Source of the DNA: Thermococcus sp.
GTDB lineage: Archaea > Methanobacteriota_B > Thermococci > Thermococcales > Thermococcaceae
Length of the DNA stretch: 40,827 nt
Assembly: GCF_027023865.1 (NCBI RefSeq)
Contig: NZ_JALVUC010000007.1
Span: forward strand, 1 to 40,827
Reading direction: 5' to 3'
The notes beneath the pieces are model-generated. The model was not told where the DNA came from and searched no databases. It saw nothing but the letters and a program-made list of their open reading frames with translations. Shown in pieces: positions 1 through 7,208 of this stretch. Both the position numbers and the translations under genes were made by a program. Each line of letters begins with the position of its first letter. The first letter of the stretch is position 1.

Positions 1-232
1 TGTTCGGGGATTGTTTGAGTGTCCCGTAACGGGGCTTATCTTTAACGCGGACTTAGTTGGAGCGTTTAATATCTTAAAGAAGGTGGCAAAAACCATAACC
101 CCGAACTTGGGCGGTCTTTACGCTCAGAGGAGGGGTAACTGGCCTAAGACCGGGCCAGAGGGGTTAAAAACCCGTTTTAGTTTGGGTTTTAATGAAGCCC
201 CTCAAACCTTCCCGAGTTTGGCGAGGGGTTAA
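1..232 (+). CDS. tnpB: TnpB/OrfB transposon nuclease, C-terminal fragment (IS200/IS605 family)
   Basis: The frame is open from the window edge and ends with TAA at 230-232, so only the last ~75 residues are visible. They carry the end of the TnpB zinc finger followed directly by NADLVGAFNIL, the RuvC-III motif whose Asp is catalytic in TnpB and Cas12-type nucleases. The tail ending QTFPSLARG overlaps the transposon right end, as is usual for this family. Odd point: the second half of the zinc knuckle reads CPVTG where the family normally has CPxCG, so one zinc-binding cysteine is missing. The protein would be an RNA-guided nuclease encoded by an IS200/IS605-like element. The N-terminal part lies outside the window, so intactness cannot be judged. 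Confidence 0.85.
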   Translation, partial: VRGLFECPVTGLIFNADLVGAFNILKKVAKTITPNLGGLYAQRRGNWPKTGPEGLKTRFSLGFNEAPQTFPSLARG

Positions 233-273
233 ACCGTTGGAACCCTCACCTTTCAATGCAGGGAAGAGGTCAG
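100..273 (+). ncRNA. Candidate right-end RNA (reRNA/omegaRNA) and right end of the IS200/IS605 element
   Basis: This stretch covers the 3' end of tnpB and the ~40 bases after its stop. It contains several short GC-rich self-complementary stretches and finishes with a CCCT...AGGG hairpin followed by GAGGTCA. In the TnpB family the guide RNA scaffold is made from exactly this place, and the host DNA just past the element acts as guide. The boundaries are my estimate from layout. The last hairpin has an imperfect, long loop, so the element end may be partly decayed. Confidence 0.45.
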
Positions 274-320
274 TCCTAAATAATTTGCTCAGAAGTAAAC
301 TAAGCTCGGGAGGATCTTCC

Positions 321-1928
321 ATGATACTCGGAATCCACGACGGCCACGACGCAGGAGCGGTTCTCATAGACGGCGGCAAAATTTTCGCTGTGAACGAGGA
401 GCGCTTAAACAGGGTGAAGAAGTACCGCGGCTTCCCTGGGCTGAGTATGAAAAAGGTAATGGAAATGGCAAATGCCTCACCAGAGGATGTTGAAATCATC
501 GCCATCGCTGGCGTCTTTAGAAAGCTCTCCCGTCTTAAAGAGCTCGAGGCTAACCTGAGAGCAGTTTTTGGAGATGACTTCAAGAGGAAGGTTCTCTTTG
601 TCGAGCACCACCTAGCTCACTCCGCTTCCGCTTATTACACCTCGGGCTGGCGAAATGCCCTCGCGGTGAGCATAGACGCAGCAGGTGACGGGCTGAGTTC
701 ATCGATCTACGTGGCAAGAGACGGCGAAATGGTTAGAATAGCACAGAGCACTTACATCGACTCCCTTGGCGACTTCTACGCTTCTATAACAGAACTCCTC
801 GGATTCAAGCCGATGCACCACGAGGGCAAGGTGATGAGTTTAGCCGCATACGGGAGGCCAAGCTACGATTTGAGCGGTATACTCGAGTTGAACGGGTTGA
901 CCTTCGACAACCATCTCGGGGTTATTGGCGTTGAGGCCACGAGAAAGTTAGCGGAGTTCTTTGGATATCCTCTTCCTAGGACTAAAGAGATAGCAAACCA
1001 GATGAAAAGGGGAGGCTTCAACGGCGAACTTCAAAAGAAAGCCATCGAGATAGCCGCCAGTGCACAGGCCCACCTTGAAAAGCTCATTAAGGAGCTGGGC
1101 CTCGAACTGAAGGACCATGGTCTTCCAGTGGCATATGCCGGTGGAGTGGCCCAGAACGTCAAGGCCAACGCAACCCTAAGGCACCTCCTTGGGGACGAGA
1201 ACCTCTGGGTCTTTCCAGCCATGGATGACGGTGGACTGGCCTTCGGTGCGGCGGTTTTCGTTTGGGCACAGATGAAGAGGCTGGATGGAAAGTGGGAGCC
1301 ATTCAAGCTGGAGCACGTTTATCTAGGACCTGCCTATGGGAAGGATGAAGTGGAAGAGTTTCTGAGAAGAAAAGGGCTTGAGTATGAGGAGGTTGATGTT
1401 CCTTCCTTCATTGCGGACGCCCTCACAGAGGGAAAACTCGTCGGTTTCTTCCGGGGGGCGATGGAGTTCGGCCCAAGGGCACTGGGCAACCGTTCGATTC
1501 TGGCAGACCCGCGCGATAGCAACATAAGAGAGAGGCTCAATGTCGCGTTGAGGAGGGACGTTTTCCAGCCCTTCGCTCCCTCAATACTCTGGGAGAAAGC
1601 TGGGGAATACCTCAAAGACCTAAACGGCAATCCAAACGAGTTCATGACGATGGGCTACACCGCGAGCAGGAAGTTTAAACAGGAAGCACCGGCAGTCATC
1701 CACATCGATAATACAACAAGGCCCCAAGCGGTTAGGAGAAAAACAAACCCTATGTATTATTCAATAATTAAAGAATTCAATAAAAAAACTGGCCTCGGTG
1801 CGGTGTTAAACACCAGCTTCAACATACACGGTGAGCCGATAGTTTGCTCGCCGGAGGATGCGCTGAAAACTTTCATGAAAGCCGAGCTGGACGTTCTGGT
1901 GATTGAGGGATATGCCGTGTTCCAGTAG
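321..1928 (+). CDS. Carbamoyltransferase, NodU/CmcH/TobZ family
   Basis: A predicted 535-residue enzyme that transfers a carbamoyl group from carbamoyl phosphate, via a carbamoyl-adenylate, to a hydroxyl of a sugar or small molecule. The N-terminal kinase-like fold shows GIHDGHDAGAVL near residue 4, metal-site EHHLAHSASA near residue 97 and HHEGKVMSLAAYG. The C-terminal YrdC-like part shows AGGVAQN, GPRALGNRSILADPR and LNTSFNIHGEP. All are family signatures. I chose ATG 321 because GGAGGA lies just upstream at 310-315; the longer open frame from 192 overlaps the transposon end. The gene is convergent with a sugar nucleotidyltransferase, which fits but does not prove a role in cell-surface glycan or metabolite decoration. 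The substrate is unknown. A short AT-rich patch near 1740-1795 lies within conserved sequence. Confidence 0.85.
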   Translation: MILGIHDGHDAGAVLIDGGKIFAVNEERLNRVKKYRGFPGLSMKKVMEMANASPEDVEIIAIAGVFRKLSRLKELEANLRAVFGDDFKRKVLFVEHHLAHSASAYYTSGWRNALAVSIDAAGDGLSSSIYVARDGEMVRIAQSTYIDSLGDFYASITELLGFKPMHHEGKVMSLAAYGRPSYDLSGILELNGLTFDNHLGVIGVEATRKLAEFFGYPLPRTKEIANQMKRGGFNGELQKKAIEIAASAQAHLEKLIKELGLELKDHGLPVAYAGGVAQNVKANATLRHLLGDENLWVFPAMDDGGLAFGAAVFVWAQMKRLDGKWEPFKLEHVYLGPAYGKDEVEEFLRRKGLEYEEVDVPSFIADALTEGKLVGFFRGAMEFGPRALGNRSILADPRDSNIRERLNVALRRDVFQPFAPSILWEKAGEYLKDLNGNPNEFMTMGYTASRKFKQEAPAVIHIDNTTRPQAVRRKTNPMYYSIIKEFNKKTGLGAVLNTSFNIHGEPIVCSPEDALKTFMKAELDVLVIEGYAVFQ

Positions 1929-1983
1929 AACTCTAAGAGAATCAGGCAGATTTTGAGGGGGTGTGGGGGACGTTCCATCCCCC

Positions 1984-3225
1984 TCAGAAGAGCCACTGGT
2001 TCTCAATGCACTCGTCGCACGGTGGCTTCTCACCGGCTATAGCCTTGAACTTCTTGTAGATGCACTCCGGCAGGCCGAGGGGGCAACGGTCAGGGGTAAC
2101 ACCCGGCCTCACCTTGGTCGGGTCGAGCTTTATCTTGATGAAAGCTTCGTACTCCTCGACCTTCTTCCAGGGAAGAACTTTGGCGCCGTAAATTACTAGG
2201 TCGTCAAATATCTTCGCGTAGTCGCCGACAACCGCGTTTTCCTTGAGGATAACGTTCTCCCCTACTACCACGCCCTCTCCGAGGATAGTGTCCTTCAGCT
2301 CGGAGCGCTCTTTGATAATGTCATTCCCAATGAGTATTGAGTGCTTAAAGTATGCCCTATCCTCAACGATCGTATTGGGGCCGATGTAGGTGTAAGATTT
2401 GATCTTAACACCGTGGCCTATCTTGGCTCCTTCATCGATGTAAACCGGCCCCTGGATTTTCACGTCCTCTGGAACCTCTGCCGTTTCCTTTATTACCATG
2501 TAACCATTGTCCTTTGCTATCTCGTCCATCGCAATCTGGTGGGCGTAGAATAGGTCTGTTGGAGTGCCCAAATCGACCCAGTAGTACTCGCGCGGCATCT
2601 TGTAAGCATAAACCCGACCCGCACCAACGAGTTTCGGAAGGACGTCCCTCTCAAAGTAGACCTCCTTACCCTTCGGAATCTCCTCAAGGATTTTCTTGTT
2701 CACGACGTAGAGTCCTGCATCCACGAGGTTTGTCTTTGGTCTGTGTGGCTTCTCCTCGAAGTGGGTCACCTTTCCTTCATCATCAGTCTCAACTACACCG
2801 TAGCGCTCCGGATCATAGACTTTGGTAACGGCCACCGTCACAAGCCCGTCGTTCTTTTTGTGGGCGTCTATAAGCTCCTTGAAGTTGAAGCTGGTGAAGA
2901 CATCGCCGTAGATAACTAGGAAGTCATCACCCACGTAGTCCTCAACGTTCTTAAGCGCACCTCCAGTTTCGAGCGGCATTGGATCATTGACGAAGTGTAT
3001 ATCCTTTGGATAGTCTGCCATCTTCTCATCTATGAATTCCCTTATCTCACCGCGCATGTAATGAACCGAGAGTATGACTTCGTCTATCTCCTGAATCTTC
3101 TCGAGACTCTCGAGGAGGTACTGAAGGTTAGGCTTTCCGAGAACCGGGATCATCGGCTTTGGTCGTGTTGATGAGAGGGGCCTTAAGCGGGTGCCGAATC
3201 CACCTGCAAGAATAACTGCCTTCAT
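1984..3225 (-). CDS. Sugar-phosphate nucleotidyltransferase with left-handed beta-helix
   Basis: A 413-residue NDP-sugar pyrophosphorylase. It should join a sugar 1-phosphate and an NTP (glucose-1-P or mannose-1-P type) to feed glycan synthesis. The N-terminal Rossmann domain begins MKAVILAGGFGTRLRP (the nucleotide-binding loop), with KPMIPVLGKP and YGDVF (metal-binding Asp). After about residue 245 come hexapeptide-like repeats such as VKIQGPVYIDEGAKIG, a left-handed beta-helix. The last ~45 residues are unusual: a tail with four cysteines (DRCPLGLPEC, then PPCDEC). Exact sugar and nucleotide cannot be read from sequence; GDP-mannose or dTDP/UDP-glucose are both possible. The start is ATG after GGTGAT. 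The promoter region upstream has an AT-rich imperfect palindrome and a motif shared with the gap promoter. Confidence 0.8.
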   Translation of the reverse strand: MKAVILAGGFGTRLRPLSSTRPKPMIPVLGKPNLQYLLESLEKIQEIDEVILSVHYMRGEIREFIDEKMADYPKDIHFVNDPMPLETGGALKNVEDYVGDDFLVIYGDVFTSFNFKELIDAHKKNDGLVTVAVTKVYDPERYGVVETDDEGKVTHFEEKPHRPKTNLVDAGLYVVNKKILEEIPKGKEVYFERDVLPKLVGAGRVYAYKMPREYYWVDLGTPTDLFYAHQIAMDEIAKDNGYMVIKETAEVPEDVKIQGPVYIDEGAKIGHGVKIKSYTYIGPNTIVEDRAYFKHSILIGNDIIKERSELKDTILGEGVVVGENVILKENAVVGDYAKIFDDLVIYGAKVLPWKKVEEYEAFIKIKLDPTKVRPGVTPDRCPLGLPECIYKKFKAIAGEKPPCDECIENQWLF

Positions 3226-3262
3226 GATATCACCATCTCTATTTCGACCGGGGGTTTTATAT

Positions 3263-3316
3263 ATTTTACGGCTATAAAATATATAACCGGCCGGTTACAA
3301 ATCTAACCGGCGGTGA
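3263..3316 (-). promoter_or_regulatory. Upstream control region of the sugar nucleotidyltransferase
   Basis: Reading upstream from the gene: a TATA-like stretch (3252-3265), an imperfect 18-bp palindrome at 3263-3280 (ATTTTA/CGTAAAAT ends), a perfect 14-bp palindrome TAACCGGCCGGTTA at 3284-3297, and ACCGGCGGTGA at 3306-3316. The first and last of these recur in the same order upstream of gap. No known regulator is recognised. Confidence 0.5.
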
Positions 3317-3319
3317 AAT

Positions 3320-3583
3320 TTAATCCTTAACCTTGAATTCAATTATCTTTAAGTTCCCAGACTTCCGTGGGACAAAGCACTTGCCTCCGCAGATTTTCTT
3401 CATTGGGCAGGTTTCACAGGCGGGGGAGGAGCCCTTCTGAACCTCCTCAATGTAGCCAAGGCTCTTTAGTATCTCTATCGCGGCCTCAACATCCTCTTTT
3501 TTCATGTTCAGTTCACGTGCTATCTCATCCGGTGTCTTCTTGCCTTCCTTTATGAGATTCAGCACCTTTTCTAGTGTGTTCAA
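3320..3583 (-). CDS. feoC: FeoC-like small winged-helix protein with a four-cysteine cluster
   Basis: About 87 residues. The first half looks like a winged helix (TLEKVLNLIKEG, then TPDEIARELNM and a recognition-helix-like EAAIEILKSLGYI). The second half has cysteines spaced C-x2-C-x5-C-x3-C (CETCPMKKICGGKC), the kind of cluster that binds Fe-S or metal in FeoC proteins. In bacteria FeoC binds FeoB and/or regulates its stability or expression. The gene starts at the very end of feoB: a GTG at 3589 overlaps the feoB stop, but TTG 3583 sits at better distance from GGGGTGGT, so I prefer TTG 3583. Its place as last gene of feoA-feoB-feoC supports the call. A general wHTH regulator is the alternative. 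Confidence 0.7.
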   Translation of the reverse strand: MNTLEKVLNLIKEGKKTPDEIARELNMKKEDVEAAIEILKSLGYIEEVQKGSSPACETCPMKKICGGKCFVPRKSGNLKIIEFKVKD

Positions 3584-3585
3584 CT

Positions 3586-5562
3586 TCACCACCCCAGTGC
3601 AATTCCTATATGCCATAGCAGGATTCCCACCACCGAGGCCACGGTTATCATGTAGGCCGTTGCCAGTGTCGCCCACTTCCAGTTGCTCTCTCCCTTTATG
3701 GCACCGATGGTGGCTATGCACGGAATGTAGAGCGTCGTCACTGCTAGGAGCACGTAAGCCTGTAGGGGAGTCATCGCGTTCCTTATGGCCGATTCACTGC
3801 CGTAGAGTACTCCATAGGTTGATATGACGTTCTCCTTAGCTATGATTCCAAAGAGCAGGCTCACTGCGGCCTTCCAGTCGAGACCCATTAACCGCATAAA
3901 CGGCTCGAAGAAGTGCCCTATCTGCTCGGCGTAGCTCCTCCCGGTTCCAACGGGGGCTGGGTAGTTGCTGAGGTACCAGATGAATATTGCCCCGAGCAGG
4001 ATAACCGTTCCAGCTTTCCGGACGAACTCCTTGCTCCTCTCCCATGAGTGGATGAGCAGGCTCCTCCAGCTGGGTATAAGGTATTCAGGAAGCTCGATGA
4101 CGAAGGGACTGCTCTCCCCTGAGACGAAGCGGCTCACGAGCCATGCTGAAGCGAGGGCAACCGCGAAGGCCAACATGTAGATGCTCACCGCGACGAGGGC
4201 CTTTTCCTTACCAAAGAATATGGCGGATATGAAGCTTATAACGCTCAGCCTCGCGGAGCAGGGGACGAAGGGGTTAACGAACATGGTTACTAACCTGCTC
4301 CTCTCATCGTCCAAGTTCCTTGCTGACATTACCGCCGGAACGTTGCACCCGAGACCGAGTATGAGGGGGATTACCGCCTTCCCCGGGAGGCCGAATCTCC
4401 TGAGTATCCCTTCCATCAAAACGGCCACCCTCGCCATGTACCCAAGGTCCTCAAGGAAAGTAAGGACGAAGAAGAGGAGGAAGACGAGCGGGAAGAAGCT
4501 GAGCACCATTCCAACGCCGCCTATGACTCCGTCCACTATAAGACCCCTAAGGGCTCCGTTGGCTATATGCGGTGCCAGCCAGTTGCCAAAGAGGGTGAAC
4601 GCATTAGCCAGCCAGTTCTGGATTGGCAAACCGACGGCGAAGGTGAACTTGAAGACACCGTAGAACACCAGGGCTAGGGCTATGAAACCGTAAACGGGGT
4701 GGACGAGGAGCCTATCAAGACGGTCGGTAAAGTTATCCCTGGAGGCCTGGCCATAGCGCATGAACTCGTGGGTTAAGCCGTCGATGAACTCGTATTTCTG
4801 GCCGGCTATGATGAGGTCCATCGCCTTTCCGTAGCGCTCTTCCACCTCGTTTATGTGCGTCATGACGCTCTCAAGCCCTTCCTCCCCGAGGTAACGTTCG
4901 ACAAGCTTTATAACCTCATCATCGCGCTGGAGGAGCTTTATCGCCAGCCATCTAAGGGGGTACTTTGCGGCCAGCTTTGTCCCCTCCAGAACCCGGGAGA
5001 TGTGCTCTATCTCCCTCTCCACTTCAGGGTCGTAGTGAGGGATTATTGGAGTTTCCTTGATTTCACCATGGGCCACTTTCTGCGCTATTTTCTTGAGTTC
5101 ATCCAGTCCCATACCGTCTTTGGCATCTAGTGGAACGACCGGAACGCCCAGAATCTTGGACATCTTCTCGATGTCGATCACGATGCCCTTCTTCTCCGCC
5201 AGGTCGATCTTGTTGAGGGCGATGACCATGTTCCTGAGTCCCATCTCAAATAGTTCCATTGTGAAGTAGAGGTTCCTCAGGATGGAAGTAGAGTCCACGA
5301 CGTTCACAACGACGTCGGGGTTTCCATTGAGGAGGAAGTTTCTAGCGACGAGTTCGTCAACTGAGTGGGCGGTTAGGGAGTAGGTTCCGGGAAGGTCAAC
5401 GACGAGAAAGCGCTCACCCTTGTAGTCAAAGGCTCCCTCCTTCTTCTCAACGGTGACGCCAGGCCAGTTACCGACGTGCTGGTGCATCCCGGTTAGGGCA
5501 TTGAATATCGTTGTTTTGCCGACGTTGGGATTTCCCGCCAGGGCAATAACCTTCATGGCCAT
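3586..5562 (-). CDS. feoB: Ferrous iron transporter FeoB
   Basis: A 658-residue inner-membrane Fe(II) transporter. The N-terminal G domain has G1 GNPNVGKT (residues 10-17), a G2 region around VGNWPGVT (30-37), G3 DLPG (56-59) and G4 NKID near 118. A helical GDI-like linker follows. The membrane part has two Gate-like blocks: one with LGCNVPAVMSARNL and FVNPFVPCSARL, both containing conserved Cys thought to lie on the iron path, and a C-terminal one with TLYIPCIATIGA. Length is close to that of other archaeal FeoB proteins. The start ATG 5562 is preceded by GGTGGT. It lies 12 bp after feoA and overlaps the start region of feoC, so the three are surely one operon, probably iron-repressed through the box at 5814. 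Confidence 0.96.
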   Translation of the reverse strand: MAMKVIALAGNPNVGKTTIFNALTGMHQHVGNWPGVTVEKKEGAFDYKGERFLVVDLPGTYSLTAHSVDELVARNFLLNGNPDVVVNVVDSTSILRNLYFTMELFEMGLRNMVIALNKIDLAEKKGIVIDIEKMSKILGVPVVPLDAKDGMGLDELKKIAQKVAHGEIKETPIIPHYDPEVEREIEHISRVLEGTKLAAKYPLRWLAIKLLQRDDEVIKLVERYLGEEGLESVMTHINEVEERYGKAMDLIIAGQKYEFIDGLTHEFMRYGQASRDNFTDRLDRLLVHPVYGFIALALVFYGVFKFTFAVGLPIQNWLANAFTLFGNWLAPHIANGALRGLIVDGVIGGVGMVLSFFPLVFLLFFVLTFLEDLGYMARVAVLMEGILRRFGLPGKAVIPLILGLGCNVPAVMSARNLDDERSRLVTMFVNPFVPCSARLSVISFISAIFFGKEKALVAVSIYMLAFAVALASAWLVSRFVSGESSPFVIELPEYLIPSWRSLLIHSWERSKEFVRKAGTVILLGAIFIWYLSNYPAPVGTGRSYAEQIGHFFEPFMRLMGLDWKAAVSLLFGIIAKENVISTYGVLYGSESAIRNAMTPLQAYVLLAVTTLYIPCIATIGAIKGESNWKWATLATAYMITVASVVGILLWHIGIALGW

Positions 5563-5574
5563 GTTATCACCACC

Positions 5575-5802
5575 TTAAACTTTCCTAACGAGTATCTTGG
5601 CAGTCATTCCCTTGCCAACCGCCAGCCTTGTGTTACCTGCCTCCACAACGACAGGGCCAAACTGATGCTTCTCAAGGATCCTTATGATAACCCCTGGAGC
5701 AATACCCATGGCGTAGAGCCTGCTCCTCAGTCCTGAACCACCAGCTATGTTAACCACGACTCCTCTTTCCCCAGGTCTCAGTTCAATTAATGGCACAACC
5801 AT
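5575..5802 (-). CDS. feoA: FeoA, SH3-like ferrous iron transport accessory protein
   Basis: A ~75-residue cytosolic protein with the FeoA SH3-like fold: LIELRPGERGVVVNIAGG near the start, the typical LRSRLYAMGIAPG turn, then a strand-rich end with VVEAGNTRLAVGKGMA-like spacing. FeoA is needed for iron uptake through FeoB and is thought to act on its G domain. ATG 5802 is preferred because GGTGA stands about five bases upstream; ATG 5808 and GTG 5811 are in-frame alternatives. It is the first gene of the feo operon. Confidence 0.93.
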   Translation of the reverse strand: MVVPLIELRPGERGVVVNIAGGSGLRSRLYAMGIAPGVIIRILEKHQFGPVVVEAGNTRLAVGKGMTAKILVRKV

Positions 5803-5813
5803 GTTCATCACCG

Positions 5814-5833
5814 TTAGGCTTTCCTAATCCTAA
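5814..5833 (-). promoter_or_regulatory. Likely DtxR/IdeR-type iron box controlling feoABC
   Basis: On the plus strand the sequence reads TTAGG-CTTT-CCTAA-T-CCTAA. This closely matches the bacterial DtxR/IdeR consensus (TTAGG-N4-CCTAA followed by CCTAA). It lies between the TATA-like CTTTTTAAGG (5853-5863, minus) and the feoA start, where the transcription start would be expected, so bound repressor would block transcription. The regulator itself is not in the window. Confidence 0.75.
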
Positions 5834-5852
5834 TTCTGAGTTATTTAGAGGA

Positions 5853-5863
5853 CCTTAAAAAGC
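5853..5863 (-). promoter_or_regulatory. TATA-like element of the feo operon
   Basis: GCTTTTTAAGG on the minus strand, about 50-55 bases ahead of the feoA ATG. It would place the transcription start near 5833, at the edge of the iron box. Confidence 0.5.
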
Positions 5864-6007
5864 TTTGGTGAGCCTAAGGAATCTCTCCGGTTCGGAATTC
5901 AAAATCTAGAGGTTCTAAGGTATTCCAGTTGGTGCGCTTTGAAAGTTCTGAAAAAGTATTTAAGGATTTGGAGATTATCTAATAATCTAACTGGAGGTGT
6001 GTTGTTT

Positions 6008-6355
6008 ATGGTAGAGATCCCACCTAAAGAACCTAAGAAAACATCCTTAGGGATGGATGAGAACGTTGAGGGATTGCTGGCATATCTCCTTGGTGCCCTG
6101 ACTGGGGTAATCTTCCTAGTGCTTGAGAAGGACAGCGATTTCGTCCGTTTCCACGCAATGCAGTCAACGATATTGTTCATAGGGCTCTGGATTCTCCAGG
6201 TTATCCTTGGGGCAATATTCTGGCCGCTTGGAACCCTTGTGGTGTTCATCGAATTCGCCGTGTGGGCTTTTGGCATGGTAAAAGCCTACCAGGGTGAACG
6301 CTACAAGTTTCCATACATTGGAGACCTCGCTGAGGGGTGGATGGACAAAATCTGA
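6008..6355 (+). CDS. DUF4870-type small membrane protein
   Basis: A 115-residue membrane protein. After a short charged N-terminus (about 20 residues) come two to three hydrophobic stretches: GLLAYLLGALTGVIFLVLE, then STILFIGLWILQVILGAIFW, then LGTLVVFIEFAVWAFGMV. The FVRFHAMQS motif between the first and second helices is the hallmark of the DUF4870 (Tic20-like) family. The end YKFPYIGDLAEGW is also typical. Function is unknown. ATG 6008 lies 9 bases after GGAGGT; TTG 6002 is a less likely in-frame alternative. It is divergent from feo, with its own TATA-like GTATTTAAG near 5955. Confidence 0.75.
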   Translation: MVEIPPKEPKKTSLGMDENVEGLLAYLLGALTGVIFLVLEKDSDFVRFHAMQSTILFIGLWILQVILGAIFWPLGTLVVFIEFAVWAFGMVKAYQGERYKFPYIGDLAEGWMDKI

Positions 6356-6361
6356 GCCCAA

Positions 6362-6370
6362 CTTTTTAAA
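6362..6370 (+). promoter_or_regulatory. TATA box of a leaderless gene
   Basis: CTTTTTAAA centred about 25 bases before ATG 6392, so transcription should start at or next to the start codon. No ribosome binding site is visible, as expected for a leaderless archaeal mRNA. Confidence 0.6.
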
Positions 6371-6391
6371 GGCCTGTTTCCTTTTTTCTAC

Positions 6392-7180
6392 ATGCCTTCG
6401 GTTGAAGATGCTGTAAGAGAACTTCAGAGGTTCTCGCGTGAGTCAGGGATAGATAAAAGGCAAATCCTCATCATGTTCTCAGGCGGAAAGGACAGCTCAC
6501 TAGCACTCTACTTGCTCAAAGAGGCCGGTTTAAACGTCTCGGCATTGACCTTCTTCCACCGCTGGAGCTGGGGGGAACCACTGAACTGGGCAATGAGATT
6601 CACCAGAAAGCTCGGTGTCGAGCACTTTCTGGTCGACATAACGGAGGGCCTCCTTAGGGAGGCAATGGGAAGGAAGGGACCGGTCTGCATTAACTGTAAG
6701 AAAGCCATGCTCTGGAACGCCAAGTGGTTCGCGATAAACAACGGCTTCGACATCCTTGTCAAGGGCGACAACGCCAACGACAAAATCATAGGTGCCCTAC
6801 TGAACCAGTGCAAAGGAGATATAAGGCTCTGCAACATCCCAAAGATTGGAATGCCCATACTGAGGCCCCTGATAAAATACACAGCCGAGGAGGTAAAAGG
6901 CCTCACTGAAGAAGCTGGCATAAGACCATACCGCATGTACGAGCACGCAAGGAGACGGCAGTGGCGCGAGGGCTGCCCCCTTCAGTACATAGACCGTGAG
7001 GAGATTGTAACGGAGAAGTTGATGGATCTGGTTTATGGGGTGAACTACAAGGTAAGTAGGATAGCCAGAAGGAAAAAGGTTCGCGTCAGCGTCCGCGTTC
7101 CTAGCTTTGAGGTGATGTGCTGGGGCTGCGACGAGGAAACGCTCCATGAGGTTAAGTCTGTCATTGAAAGGTTTAAATGA
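6392..7180 (+). CDS. PP-loop ATP pyrophosphatase with CxxC motifs
   Basis: A 262-residue member of the PP-loop (adenine nucleotide alpha-hydrolase) superfamily. The ATP-pyrophosphatase loop FSGGKDSSLALYLL lies at about residues 29-42. Downstream are CINCKKAM near residue 95, CKGDIRLC, GCPLQY and a C-terminal CWGCDEE, so there are two CxxC pairs plus extra cysteines. Enzymes of this fold adenylate a substrate, often to thiolate or amidate tRNA bases or cofactors (TtuA, LarE, QueC, NadE types). The Cys pairs suggest Fe-S or zinc binding as in tRNA thiolases, but the order of motifs does not let me assign it to one. It appears leaderless. It is followed closely by the PP2C gene. Confidence 0.7.
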   Translation: MPSVEDAVRELQRFSRESGIDKRQILIMFSGGKDSSLALYLLKEAGLNVSALTFFHRWSWGEPLNWAMRFTRKLGVEHFLVDITEGLLREAMGRKGPVCINCKKAMLWNAKWFAINNGFDILVKGDNANDKIIGALLNQCKGDIRLCNIPKIGMPILRPLIKYTAEEVKGLTEEAGIRPYRMYEHARRRQWREGCPLQYIDREEIVTEKLMDLVYGVNYKVSRIARRKKVRVSVRVPSFEVMCWGCDEETLHEVKSVIERFK

Positions 7181-7208
7181 TGGTCTCAAATTTTTGAATG
7201 GTGATGAT

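Noticed and set aside
1740-1795. AT-rich patch in the carbamoyltransferase as a sign of recombination
   Set aside because: It encodes residues conserved in the family (around MYYSIIKEF) and the frame is intact, so it is probably ordinary variation.
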